This document shows, piece after piece, positions 33,553 through 45,419 of a DNA stretch of 64,000 nt (position 1 is the first letter of the stretch; the number at the start of each line of letters is the position of its first letter). Location: positions 62,001-126,000 of the forward strand of contig WOAB01000214.1 of assembly GCA_027886185.1 (NCBI GenBank), written 5' to 3'. The notes below the pieces were generated by a model. The model did not search any database. It worked only from the letters and a program-made list of their open reading frames with translations, and had not been told where the DNA came from. This DNA is from Rheum nobile. Lineage: Eukaryota > Streptophyta > Magnoliopsida > Caryophyllales > Polygonaceae. The position numbers were made by a program, and so were the translations under genes.

Positions 33553-36297
33553 TCAATCCACAATATCAGGTTCCTTAGGAACTCTTTCATTCAGCACCTC
33601 CTTCCTGAACCAATCATGGAAAGGTTTGAACCTTAGACCATTCCTCTTCTTTAGTGGCTCCTCCACCTTGATCTTCTTAGTCGCCTCCCCCCCATACTTA
33701 GATCGATCAGGGGGGCGTTTAGCCTCAACTTCAGGGGCCTGCACCATAGAGGGGACGAGCTTCTCGCTCGGAGTTAGCACAGTGGGGCCAATGCCCAAAA
33801 GAGAAGTAGGAGACTCACCCTTCTCATCCAATGAAGCCGTGACTTCCTGTAGGTTAGAAGATACAGTAATACCGACAGACAAGTCAACTATGGAATCCTC
33901 TATTATAGGTTGCAATTCATCCAAAGGGTTCGGACTCATTACATCAACAAAGTTTAAAGAGGCATTCATGACAGGTTTCACATCATATATGTTATATTCA
34001 ACTCTATCCCCATCAAATTCCATAGTTAATTTCCCACTTCTGACATCAATTGTGGTATTTGCAGTTTTCATGAAAGGTCTACCTAACAGCATATGTGCAC
34101 CTGTACCACCACCCATATCAAGAACATAAAAATCAGTGGGAAAAATCAGCTTATCTACCATAACGAGGACATCTTCAACAACCCCTTTCGGGTAGACATT
34201 GGTTCCATCAGCTAATTGAATAACTAGCCTAGTGTCCTGTAGTGGTGGCAGACCAAGAGACTCATAAAATGACAATGGTAAGACATTAATAGATGCACCA
34301 AGATCTAGCATAGCTTTATCAATTTTTGTCTCACCAATGATGCAAGGGATAGAGAACATACCTGGATCACTGCACTTCTTGGGCATACGCCTTTGAAACA
34401 CAGCGGATACTTGCTCGCTCACCTGGACCTGCTTCTTTTTCTTCTGCTTCTGTTTCCTCTTGATTGTGCAAAGTTCCTTCAAGAAGCGAGCATATTTGGG
34501 AATACTTTTAACAAGTTTGAGTAAAGGGATGTTTACCTCGCACTTGCTGAATGTTTCGAAAAGGTCCTTGTCGTCGATGACCCTTCTCTCCTTGAGCGCC
34601 TCTGGGAATGGGGCGAGTGGCTTTTCGGAACCGAGAGGAGGAAAGTATGGACGAACGTAGGTGTCCACATAAGGCTCGTTAACAGCTCCAGAAGATTCGC
34701 CGCGGGTGCGGTCAGAAGCCACCGCGGGGTGCGGTGCATCCCCAGAAAAATCTCGATAAAAAGTACCGTCACTGCGGGGTGCGGTGACACCCACCGCGGG
34801 GTGCGGTGGACTCGACAGAGCATTCTGTTCCTCTTCTTCATTCTCGCCGCGGGTGCGGTCCTCTTTCCGCTGGGTGCGGTGATCCTCTAGAAACTCTTCT
34901 TCTCCTGAATCGTCATTCTCATCACTAGGAGCGACAGACAATTGCTTTCCACTTCGGAGGGTTACAACACTAACATTTGCCCGTGGGTTAACTACCGTTT
35001 GAGATGGTAGATTTCCCGACATCTTTGCATTGATCCTCGTGATGGCTTCATCCATTTGGCTCATCTGCGTCTCCAAATTCTTTATGCTTGACCCCGTAGC
35101 TTGAACATGAGTAGTGAAATGTTTCGTCAAAGCTTGGAGCATATCTTCAGTTGAAGCAGACGTACCCGGTTGTGGATCTTGCAACCTTTGTAGAAATTGA
35201 GGTCTTGGCTGTTGTTGTTGTTGAAACTGAGGCTGTTGTTGTTGATTCGGTTGATCCCTCCATCTGAAATTCGAGTGGTCTCTCCACCCCGGATTATAAG
35301 TGCTGGAGTATGGATCGTTCTGAGGTCTTGGAGGTCCATAACCCCCTACATGGTTCACCTCAGCATTCGGATCATCTTGCAATTGAGGACATGCATCGGT
35401 GGGGTGGAATTGATCAGCACAAATCCCATATGCTTTGAGTTGTTAAGGAGTTCCTTGCAGCGTTAGTCTCCTCACCATGTCCTTCAATTCGGCAATCTCG
35501 CTTGCTAGCTCTGAACGATTGGAGTTCGCAGCATTGACTCCTCTCTTGGTAGAAGTTCTACCGAAATTTCTTGTCCCCTCTGCCATCTCCTGAATCTTTT
35601 CCATGGCTGCCCCCGGAGTTGTGTTAAGAATGTTGCCACCACATGCAGCGTCAACAATCCTTCTTTCATTGTCCAGCAGACCATTATAAAGATGAAGCAC
35701 TAGATCTTGATTTGTGTACCCGTGGAATGGGCAGCTTGAGCAAAGTCTCTTGAACCTCTCATAATACTCGTATAGAGTCTCATCCTCCTCTTGCTCAATG
35801 TTGCTTATAGCCTTCTTCAAGCTATTCGCCTTCTTGGCGGGAAAGTATTTTTCAAGAAAGGCCTTGTGAAGATTGTTCCACGTGTCTATACTTCCAGTGG
35901 GTATATGGTAGTACCAATCATCGGCTGCGTCTTTGAGGGTGAACCCGAAAGCTCTCATCTTGATTTGCTCCTCAGTGATGTTCGCCGGTTTCATGCTCAT
36001 GCAGATAGTGTGGAATTTACCCATATGCTTGATTGGGTCCTCTCCAGCCAGCCCATGGAAAGTTGGAAGCAAATGAATCAGCCCCGGCTTCAGTTCAAAA
36101 TTCACGCCATCTCCTATGGCGTGGATTGTCACAGCTAGTGGTTGCATAGTCAGATTCGGCGCAGTCAATTGCCGAAGTGTTTGGTCACCCATTGCAACTT
36201 GTAGGGCGGTGTGTTCTCTGCGGTTCCTGTGGAACGTCCTGTCGATCTCTGGATCTAAATCAACAAGTGGACTATCAATAGCACGGGTGTCGACCAT
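33553..36297 (-). pseudogene. Element F gag-protease polyprotein, 914 codons
   Basis: The minus-strand frame starts at MVDTR (36297) and ends at 33553, with one stop (TAA at 35443-35445). Order: Athila-type gag (FGFTLKDAADDWYY; YYERFKRLCSSCPFHG), a degenerate knuckle, a Gln-rich segment (35130-35230), a coiled-coil-like stretch and a linker encoded by GC hairpins (34697-34880, PHPAVGVTAPR-like repeats). The aspartic protease (MLDLGASINVLP; MLLGRPFMKTA) and a basic tail RPPDRSKYGGEATKKIK follow. Its length differs from C's by one codon. One repaired stop would leave the frame complete, so it may have supplied gag until recently (inference). Confidence 0.92.
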
Positions 36298-36358
36298 AAG
36301 ATAGGTCAACACCAAAGTTGGTAACAAACAAACACACAAAAACAGAAATTTTGACTCA

Positions 36359-36377
36359 CCGACAACGGCGCCAAATT
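36359..36377 (-). other. Element F primer-binding site
   Basis: On the minus strand TTTGGCGCCGTTGTCGGTG follows the 5' LTR directly, the usual Athila/Tat-type site. Confidence 0.85.
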
Positions 36378-37777
36378 TGACAGGCCTAAAGTCGTATGCC
36401 TAATCAAAGAAATCCTAAAGTACCTACTACAGAGTATAGCAAGCAAGTCAGGGTCGAACCCAAGGGAATCAGGTTATCAATTCTTGTGTTTTTCAAGTCA
36501 CCAACTAGGAACTAGGGGGGGTTTGTAGTATTTTGAACCAAGTAAATAAAGCAAGAAAACAAAGTAAAGGATGTGAATATGATATGAGGAAGGTGCCACA
36601 CTTGACAAAGATCCACACAACAAGAGATATGGTTGATCACTAAATTCTATTAGTCTCAAGTTCTTATCTTTCCTATAGTTGTTCTTATCCCGATCATAGG
36701 TAACTATTAGTTCTACCAGCCCTAATAGTATTTATTACTAAATCAAATCCGAAAACCTTCAAGACTCAATAAAGCAATAGCATTCAACCAAGGATTCAAC
36801 AAGATACATGCAATAGAAACAACCCGTTACTATAACATGCAATTAACTCTCTCTCATGATGAGCACTCGCAACCCGCTTATGTAAATCGTGTTTGCTACT
36901 AGATATGCAACCCGAACCCGGAATCACAAGTCCTAGCTATATGGATAATATCAATAAACCTAGGTGATCAGTCTAGATAAACCAATAAGATTCAATAAAC
37001 ATTCAAGTGCCAGAGAATTAATACAACTAGATAGGAAAACGAACAAGAGTAGAAAACTCACAACCAATCAATTGAAGGCTTCACAACGTCAAATGCAACA
37101 ATGGAGGTTTAGTTCTCCATAGGGTTTGTGAGAGAAAAAACTATGAAAGGTGGCAACTAGGGTTTAGAGAATGGATGATTCTCTAAAAGAGTCTTAAACT
37201 TAACTTAAATACTAAGGAAATAATAAGGAAATAAAGAAAAGAAAATAACAAACTTGGAAACAAAGTCTCGGAAATAAAATAAAACAGAAATAAAACTCGG
37301 AAAGAATCTCTTCAGCGCGTCGTCACCGCGGGGTGCGGTGACACCCACCGCGGGGTGCGGTGGTCTTCCAGAATCTAGATCCTCGCTTCTGTTGTGCTCG
37401 CTGCGGGTGCGGCCATCCCACCGCTGGGTGCGGTGGCGACGACTTCTCCAACTTCTGTGACACTTCCGTAAAAATGCCATAACTTTTGCTTCCCAACTCG
37501 GATTGTGCTCATATTTTGAGGACTTGTAGTAGACTTCAAGATCTAACTCCTAGAATTGCAATCACTCCATTTGGACATCTGAGTAAAGAGAACGAACCAT
37601 TTGAATTCAACCCACTGTTCTTCTACTCTCAATGCACTTCAAACCTCTGTAAATCCCATGATTTTTTCACTTCTAGTCTCTAACTCTCAACTCCACAATT
37701 GTGCTCTAAATCCATCCAAATGGCACCTCAAAACTGGTAATAACCCTTAGAAATACACTATAAAATAGTGTCGATCA
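36378..37777 (-). repeat. Element F 5' LTR
   Basis: The LTR is 1400 bp, TGACAGGCC...GTCGATCA on the plus strand, near-identical to the 3' LTR. It carries two GC hairpin units (37323-37361) and one TGGGT-loop copy near 37417-37433. Confidence 0.93.
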
Positions 37778-37782
37778 GGCTT

Positions 37783-39196
37783 CAAGGCAGCTGCGAGATG
37801 AAGTCCAAACAATTTTCATCCCACACGATCTCCACCCTCCGATCTGGGCACGACAGGCGAGGGCTACGTATTCGACTTTTCCTTGCCCATTTTTATGTGT
37901 TTTAACTCTTTGCTTAACTCTTCTTTTTTGTAGTCCCTGAAGCTGAAGAGTTGGAAGCGGACGTTCAGTCGGAAGGTCTGACAAAGATTATCCTTAGCAT
38001 CCCCGCGTCGGAGCATAAATTCACAAACGTCAACCTGTTGTCGGTCTCCCCCATTACTCAGGACGTTATGTCGACTGCTTCGTCATCTCGGGTCAAGTGT
38101 GAGTTTTTTGTTTTGACTCATGTAATTTTTTTATTTTTTTATTTTCTTTATCGTCTACTTGTGACTTATGCTTCGTCTGTCATGTCAGCGTCTCCGGCTG
38201 GTTGGTCGAGTGCTCGTTTGAAGGGAGTGTCTGGGAAAGGTCTGATAGAGCAAAGGCTGGCGGCGGCCAAGGCCTCGTCGAGTAAATCGACGCCGGCGGA
38301 GTCATCGCTCCCTACCAATGTTGGCTCGAAAAGGAAGGCAGGTGCTTCTTCTAGCGATGTGAAGGTGGTGGATACTTCAAAGAAGAAGGCGACGGTTGCT
38401 CGTGGAGTCAAGAAGATCGACGCGGTTGGTCGATCGATTGCCGATCTCTTTCATGCTCAAGACCCAGCTCTGAAGTCTGAAGTTGATGGCGTCTCTCCCT
38501 TGGATTGCATTAGTGAAGCGGGGTGCTCTGCGTGGAAGGTAAATCGTCTTGTCGGGTCTCCAGTTTATATGTTTTCTTTTCACGCGATCTGGTTGGTCTT
38601 TGATTTGTTTTCGATCTTGTCTCTTTCCAATCTTTCCAGTTTCTCTTGGGCGCATATTCTGGAGTCAAAGAGATGGTTGCTAAGGCCGAGGATAGGGATG
38701 CTAGGTCAGAGTCCGACCTGGCGTCTTTGAAGACCAAGGTGGAAGGAGCCGAGAGCCATTTTAGGGACGCTGAGCGCCGCTTCGCTAGGGAGCTGAAGAG
38801 CTATCAAGACGACTTGGATGTTTGTCGGAGGGAGCTCAGCGAGGGCCAGTCAAGTGTTGAAGAGAGGTGAAGCATGCTAGGATTGAGGTTGGTCGGGTCG
38901 CAGGCGACGTAGGCGCTTTTTACACGTTGAAGTCGTGTGTCGAGATGATCGAGGAGTTTGAAGAGGGCAAGCAGGAGACCTGGGATTTGAAGGCGGAGAA
39001 GGAGACCATGGATACCCTGTTTCCGAAGGGGAATCCTAGTTCGGAGCTTTTCCAGTTGGCAGGTGTCGGAGAGGAATCTCTTGACCAAAGTGCCGGTGAA
39101 GACGAGGTCCATTCTGGCGACACTGTGCCGATCGAGCCCCAGCCTTCCTCCGATCCGGCCCCTGCTGAAGGTAACGCTGCGAACCCCGACTCTTGA
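37783..39196 (+). pseudogene. Element E antisense ORF with introns
   Basis: Opposite in strand to gag-pol, between the end of pol and the 3' LTR. Acceptor-like TTTTTTGTAG ends at 37942. The exon from 37943 reads EAEELEADVQSEGL to SSSRVK; an intron (about 38099-38188, GTGAGT to GTCAG) and an exon to 38538 (RLKGVSGKGLIEQRL; SKRKAGASS; IADLFHAQ) follow. A second intron (GTAAAT to TTCCAG, about 38539-38639) precedes a coiled-coil exon (SDLASLKTKVEGAESHFRDAERRF). A one-base shift near 38866 leads to the C-terminus ending at 39196. Extra antisense ORFs in this position are known in Tat elements; function unknown. The exon boundaries are inferred. Confidence 0.7.
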
Positions 39197-39251
39197 TTAT
39201 TTTTCGTAAATGACTTGTGATCCCACCTGTGTGTGGGTAGAATGTTTTTTG

Positions 39252-39361
39252 GCGACCCGTCCACCATCGCGGGTCGCATGGTGTGTTTGTGGATAATTGA
39301 AGTCCTACGTGTGTGTAGGCAGACAATATGTTTTGGCGACCCGTCCACCATCGCGGGTCGC
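39252..39361. repeat. Two copies of a hairpin repeat, 84 bp apart
   Basis: GCGACCCG and CGGGTCGC, separated by 10 bases, form a perfect 8-bp stem at 39252-39277 and again at 39336-39361. They lie just beyond the 3' end of the antisense ORF and could act as terminators, processing signals or packaging structures. No function is shown. Confidence 0.85.
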
Positions 39362-39364
39362 ATG

Positions 39365-40010
39365 GATGTAGGAAAGCTTTAGACTTTTATTGAAAACGGA
39401 CTATGTAATTTCTCTGTTGAGTTACGTTACGGGCGGGCATTTTACCAGAGGTTTCTATTGTATCAATCTACCCTTGTGTGATTCCTGTTGGTAATCTATT
39501 TTACAAAGGGTCGAACTTGTTTTGTGTTCATATGTTTCATCGCATTCTTCTAGAGAAGATTGTCGTTGACGCCTTTGATTTGTGTGTCGGGTTTGCCCGT
39601 GTGCACCGTCGAGTAGGGCTTGATGCATGTGTGTAAAGAAAGAGGCTTGCAAATGTATATGTTTATGTTTAGTCATGACTTAGTGTTATGCCGAGGAGGA
39701 AAGCAATATGTTGTTATTGCGTAGATGTAATAAGGTGTTTTAACCTTATGTATTGTGTAAGGCAGGCGGTGTGCCGACGTGCCTTTGGTATTCATCTCCC
39801 CGTGTTCCGATCGATCGTTTAAATGTAGTGTGAGCGCTTTTGTTTGTGACTGGATCCGGTGTGTATGTTGATGTCGTCATGTACTTGGGTTTGCAAGGAA
39901 GAAATGTCCTTACTAGATGTGAGTGCTCAGTTTCAAGAAATATAATTGAGTTTGTAACAACGAATAGCACATGACAAGCGAAAGAATGTTAGTGCCTTAC
40001 TCTGCTGGTC
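39365..40010. other. Element E spacer between pol and antisense ORF
   Basis: Non-coding DNA between the end of pol (near 40015, minus strand) and the hairpin pair. No ORF is convincing on either strand. It may hold 3' processing signals for both transcripts. Confidence 0.45.
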
Positions 40011-40014
40011 TAGA

Positions 40015-40592
40015 AGTGATATAGCTTCAGGTGTGTTGCGTTCCAACTTCTTGGTATTGGTCGTCCGTCTTTGTCTTCCAATTGGTACACTCCTTGTCCG
40101 ACCACTTCCTTGATGAGATAGGGTCTTTCCCACTAAGGTGCGAGCTTTCCGTCGGTTGGATTATGGGTGTTCTGGAACGTCTTTCTAAGTACCCAATCGC
40201 CAACTTTGAAGACTTTGACTCAAACATTTTTGTTGTAACTTCTTGCGACCTGTTGTTGGAACCTCAACATTCTAATTATGGCTTTTTCCCTAGTCTCATC
40301 CACCGTGTCCAGGTTGTGCGATAGCTCGACGTCGTTTTGCTCATTCGTCTGAAGACTGTAACGGGTTGTCGGAACCAATAACTCGGCGGGAATGACCGCT
40401 TCACTTCCATAGACGAGTGAGAATGGTGATTGTCCAGTCGCATTCTTTGGGGTGGTCCTATCAGACAAGAGGATGAGAGGGAGTTCATCTGCCCATTTTC
40501 CCTTAGCCCTTGTGAGGCGTTTCTTGAGGTTGTTGATAATGATCTTGTTGCTAGACTCGTCTTGTCCGTTAGATTATGGATATCGAGGAGTG
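40015..40592 (-). pseudogene. Element E integrase C-terminal part
   Basis: Minus-strand translation gives NATGQSPFSLVYGSEAVIPAE, the typical block after the integrase core, then PTTRYSL. Further down it gives WE(K)PYLIKEVVGQGVYQLED and RSWNATHLKLY, the normal end of a Gypsy pol polyprotein. It is separated from the core at 44115 by insertion G. Confidence 0.82.
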
Positions 40593-41139
40593 GATGTTGT
40601 AATACCCCTCAGTTTTTAATAAGGATATTTGGGTAATTTTCCCATCTTCGTTCAATAATTATTTCGCTTTCAGTGGAGTTTGGATTTTCTGTAAAATCTT
40701 TGATCTCCGTAATAACGTCTAGAGTGGAATAAAATACATTCGATGTATTTTCAGGGTTGTACTTTAGAACATAGTACTCCCTAATTATTTAGTGATATTT
40801 TGAAACGCTTGAACAATTGATTGCATTGGTTTCCATCGGTATGGTTATAGGCATGGGGTAAGTCATTGAGGAAGTGACCCCCGGGTATAACCATGCGGCT
40901 AGGATGGACCCCTTCTCGAGATTATAAAAATGTTTTAGCGGGTGCTCTAGTAGAGACTCAGCCGAGGATAGAAGTTGATGTTTTGATAATGGGCAACGTG
41001 TAGAGCTGCGCGCTGACCGTTGTGTGCCATGAGTTGAGGTCGGAGGGTGCCGCATCATTGGTTTGAGTTATATGATATTGGATGATTGCCATATGATTGG
41101 CATACCAATAATTATGTTTTGATATGTGGGATTTATCTT

Positions 41140-41450
41140 ATTGTGTGATTGGTTCAAGACTTCTGAGTTAACTTTGTTGATCATTGTTAACTAATTGATG
41201 TGAGTTATGTTGGTTGGTCACTATTATGAGATTGATTTGAGACCTGTGAGTTATGTTATTATCAACGGTTGTTGATATGTGATTGGTTAAAGAATTTTTA
41301 GTTAATTCTGATGATCACTGTTAGTTAATTGATGTGAATTATGTTGGTTGATTGTTGTGATGGAATTGTGGATGAGTTATGTTCATTGGTTGTTGTTATG
41401 AAATTGGTATGAGTTATGCTAGATGATTGTTGATTCGTAAATGTTTAGCA
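41140..41450 (+). repeat. Diverged tandem repeats in element G
   Basis: Several irregular repeats of a unit containing GTGAGTTATGTTGGTTG or close variants alternate with TTGATATGTGATTGG-like stretches. There is no coding frame. Probably LTR- or leader-type minisatellite. Confidence 0.6.
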
Positions 41451-41625
41451 GTATATGAATTATGCTATATTTGGAGCATATGCATATAAACTTATTTGGA
41501 TATATATATCCTATAGCTATATAAACATATGGACATATGTGCAACAAGTAGTCTTCTTGTTTCTGTTGTTTTGATTACTTGATTTTATAGTTTCGTGGAC
41601 GAAACTATATTTAAGGGGTGGTATA

Positions 41626-44077
41626 TGTAATATCCCTGATTTCGGATCAAATTTATTTGTTTGAACGGTTTTGAAATTTCATCATTTGGCGTCGCGTACG
41701 TGGTTTATGTACAACGTCGGAATTATTTTCGAATATTGGTCCGATATTTATAAGTATCTTATACTAGATATTTATACGAGATATTTATAAGATATCTAGA
41801 TAATTATACTAGATATTTATACTAGATATTTATAAGGTATTTTTACTTAAGGCTTAAGGCTTATTATTTAAGCCTTATCCTTGTCTTCCTTGAGCCCCAA
41901 TTAACTCCCCCTCTATCCTCCATGGCCGAACCTCCATCCTCTTTCTCCTCCATGTTTCTTGCTCAAATCTTCACCAAAGATTCAAGTTCTTCAAGGATTT
42001 CTACCTAAAATCAAGTGGGAAACATATCTAAGGTAAGAATTTCCTCTTTTGTTGCTCTTCTTGTGCCATGGCCGAACTTCCTTCTAGGTCATATGGCTGC
42101 CATGTTGTGTGTTGTTGTTAGATTTGAGTATCCCATGTCATAAGGAAGCTTAAGGTAAGGCTAAGAAGCCATTTATGTGAAGAAATTCCAAGAGATACTT
42201 GGATTAGGTTTTTAGGGAATTTTCAAGAATTGGGCATATGTAGGTCATGACTGAAATTGAATGTGAACTATGAGTTATTAGAGGTGGTTTGATGATTAAA
42301 GAAGCTTGGAATAATTGGATATGAAGTTTGGAAGTGAAACTAGTGTGGTTAGGGTATTTTCGTACTCTGCAGAAAATACTGGGCACGTTCTGTAATTTTG
42401 GTAAAGTTGAGGTCAGGTTCAGTAAATAGAGGACTTTCATACGAGCGTCTGCAATTTCGCGGAATTCGATTCCGAGTTATATAACCAAAGTTATGGCCAA
42501 AACTGTGTTGGTGCAAATTCGGGAATATCCCGTCAAATTGAATCGAGTCCAGGAAGGATCAAAGGCGTTATATTGTAGCTCGGGATTCTTTTGACGCCAA
42601 AGGCTTTTGTGTTGATTATGTGGTTTTGTATTTATATGGCTTGTTTAGGCCGGGTTCGAATGACGATCGATCTTCGTTGAGTATTAGTGCTTGGTTTCGA
42701 GGTAAGTCTCCCAAGACTTACTTAGTTGATTGCCTTGGCTTGGCCTGCATGACGATTGCATTTATGGATTCTATTTGCAATTCATGTACTTACTTGTTAT
42801 GTGATATAGATGAAGGTTGGTTATGTGTTGATGATATTGGTTGTGTACTTGATTAAGTGGTCGTGTTGACAAATATTGGTTGTGTGCTTGGTTATTGGTT
42901 GTGTGTTGGATGTCGATTGTTGGCTAGTATTTGACTTGTTGTCAAATATTGGTTATTGTAGCTAGTTGTGATGTGAATTTCTTTTGGTGTGATTGTTGGT
43001 GGTAGCTAGTTGCGGAAAGATGGTTATGTTGAGTGATTATGAAGGTTGGTTATGTGGATGCTTGTAAAGGTTGGTTTCCCATCTTGAAAGTGTGGGCCAA
43101 CATGGGATTGGTTAGGGTGATGAGCGTCTCACCCGTGTATATGTCCGTATGATTGTTTTAAGGTGATGAGCGTCTCACCTGAGTATGTGTGTGTATGATT
43201 GTTTTAGGGTGATGATTGTCTCACCCGTTTGTTTGGCAGTTGTGCGTGTTGACAATTGTGTGTGTTGACTATTACGTTTGTTTGGCAGTTGTGCGTGTTG
43301 ACAATTGTGTGTGTTGACATTTGTGTGTGTTGACAGTCGTGTGAGTTGGATTATATATGTTGGATTGTGTGTGTTGACAATTGTGTGTGTTGGATTGTGT
43401 ATGTTGACATTTGTGTGCGTTAGCAGTTGTGTGTGTTGGATTGTGATGAATATTGGTTATGTACTTGATTATTGGTCTTATCTTGGATACTGATTGTTTG
43501 CTTGGTTGTTGGCAGATATTGATTAGTGTGTATGACGTGTTGTGTTATGTGTGTGTGTGTTATTTTGGGTGTTGTTCTAAGTCGTGATTCCGCTATGTTC
43601 GTTTGATTATCTTAGTAATCTACTATGATGTGTGTTTATGATTTGGTTAAACTTTGTTTGTAATTTGTCTGTTTAGTTTCCTGATGTGTGATTTGATTGT
43701 GGGTTATTTGCTAAGATCCCAATAACTAACCCAGGTTACTCTGGGGATTGTTCTGTTTTGTTTCCGCTTGTTGTTGGTTACAGTTTTTCAGCTTTGCATA
43801 GTTTGAAAGCTACATGGAAGAGTTGGAGGTGCTCGATGGTGGTGCTAGGTTAGGCTATGGGGCTTCCTTCCTTTCGTATTCCGTTACGTACTCTGACATT
43901 GTTGACAAGTCTAGTTGACCTTATGTTGGTCATTCATTGCGTTTTCACCATTAATATTATTAAGTTTGGGTCTTTTAGCTGCTTCCGCTATCGTTGTTTA
44001 TCCCGTTTGTTGTCCTTAGCCTGGTGGGTTCTGGGTAGAATCCACGGCGGTGACACCCCAGATTTGGTGGTGTTACA
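41626..44077 (+). repeat. Element G 3' LTR
   Basis: The LTR is 2452 bp, preceded by a polypurine tract, TGTAATATCC...GTGTTACA. It holds tandem repeats at 43115-43227 (about 46-bp unit containing GGTGATGAGCGTCTCACC) and a (TG)-rich array with GTGTGTTGACA units at about 43240-43440. Confidence 0.8.
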
Positions 44078-44114
44078 GATGTGACCAGTCTGATGTTCCA
44101 TTGGTCGCAGAAGC

Positions 44115-44600
44115 TCAAGTCTTATGACTGATGAATTGGGAGCCATTGTCGCACACGATTTCTGATGGGACGCCAAATCTGCACAAGATATTGCGTTTTA
44201 TAAACGAAATGACGTGTTGATCTTTTACCTCTCGGTAGGCTTCAGCTTCGATCCATTTGAAAAAATAGTCTGTCATGGCAAGGAAGAAGACTCGTTGGCC
44301 CGATGCAGGTGGAAGTTTTCCGACGATGTCCATCCCCCATCTCATGAAGGGCCATGGTGCCAAAGTCGGATGGAGGAGTTCTGAGGGTTGATGAGGAACG
44401 GATGCGTGTCGTTGGAAGGCATCGCACTTTCCGGTGTATTCCATTGCGTCTCTATTCATTGTGGGCCAGTAGTATCCGGTTCGCAATGCTTTCCCTGAGA
44501 GGCTTCGTCCTCCGGTGTGGTTTCCACATTCTCCTTCATGTAATGACTGTAAGATGCGTCTGACTTCTGGAGTCTTGAGGCATCATAGGAGTATCCCTGT
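44115..44600 (-). pseudogene. Element E integrase core
   Basis: Minus-strand frame with TGYYWPTM, then C-x-x-F-Q-R-H as a damaged zinc-finger end, then FMRWGMDIVGKLP carrying the first catalytic Asp. FFKWIEAEAY and FGVPSEIVCDNGSQF (second catalytic Asp) follow. The upstream HHCC part (near 44520-44600, GECGNHTG-like) lies in the same frame across a stop. The catalytic Glu region is interrupted by insertion G. Confidence 0.87.
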
Positions 44601-45419
44601 GACAGATCTTTTGAACAAGACGTCACTTATAATATCGAAGGAGAGGGCTCGTACCTTTAGCCTTTTTGCTTCTGTTTTGTCGTTGGGTAGGATGTCGTCT
44701 TTTAGCCATTTGACGTAAGGTAGCGTCCAGTCGTCATGATCGTTGACGATGTCTTCTTCTGGTCGGTCACCTACCTCCATCGCGACAAGTTCTTCCAATG
44801 GTGTACTCGAATCCTTGAATGTTTTTGGAATGGCTGGTGTTGTGATGTGTGCCAGTGGGATGTTTGGGAATTCCTTTGGGTCCAAGACGGACCCTAAGTT
44901 GGCTAGTGCGTCAGCCTGAGAGTTGAGATCTCTGGGGACTTTCCTGATGTCGAATGTTTGGAATTGGTCGATTAACTTCTTGGCCACGTCCAGATAAGCT
45001 ATCATTCTATCGTCCTTGTCGTTGTATGACCCTTGTATTTGATTTACGACCAAGAGGGAGTCGCAGATGACTTTGATTTCCTGGACCCCTAGGTCGCGTG
45101 CTAGGATGAGCCCAAATATGAGTGCTTCGTACTCAGCTTCATTGTTGGTCGTGTCTCATTCGCATCTTACGACCTAGGCTATCTTGTCCCCTTGTGGCGA
45201 TTTCAGCATGACCCCTAGCCCCGGTCCTCTAGCGTTTGACGCACCATCAGTGTGGAGCTCCCATTTACCTGTTTCCTCTGTTGCAAGTAACTTTGTTGCT
45301 TCTTGCTCTAGGGTTGGCCTAGAGTCTGCCACAAAGTCAGGCAAGGTTTGCGACTTGATCGCCGTCCTGGGCTCGTATTCGATGTCGTAGCCGCTGAGGT
45401 GTATGGCCCATTTGGCCAT
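44583..45419 (-). pseudogene. Element E second (archaeal-type) RNase H
   Basis: The frame shows WAIHLSGYDIEYEPR, then WELHTDGASNARGPGLGVML (first catalytic Asp), then NEAEYEAL (Glu) and VICDSLLVVNQIQG (Asp). LNSQADALANLG near 44900 completes the domain. A second RNase H of this type, lying after the normal one, is characteristic of the Tat lineage. Stops at 45417 and near 45160-45175 break the frame. Confidence 0.82.

Larger units (their letters stand above)
30752..37777 (-). mobile_element. Element F: Athila-like gag-protease Gypsy, youngest insertion
   Basis: The element is 7.03 kb with 3' LTR 30752-32196 (1445 bp), 5' LTR 36378-37777 (1400 bp) and TSD GGCTT (30747-30751 and 37778-37782). 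The primer-binding site is at 36359-36377, and the polypurine tract GGGGGATT lies against the 3' LTR (32197-32204). The LTRs are nearly identical apart from the number of 22-bp GC-rich units. One gag-protease frame is present with a single stop. RT, RNase H and integrase are absent. Confidence 0.94.
40598..44077 (+). mobile_element. Element G: Tekay-type chromovirus remnant in E integrase
   Basis: The insertion is 3480 bp with TSD GATGT (40593-40597 and 44078-44082), starts TGTAATACCCC and ends GGTGTTACA. Inside, TTTCGTGGACGAAAC and a polypurine stretch (TTAAGGGGTGG) at about 41590-41620 match the end of Del/Tekay chromovirus pol. A full 3' LTR follows from 41626 (TGTAATATCCC). The left part 40598-41589 should be a 5' LTR but is only weakly similar to the 3' LTR, so the unit is internally deleted or recombined. 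Confidence 0.78.
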
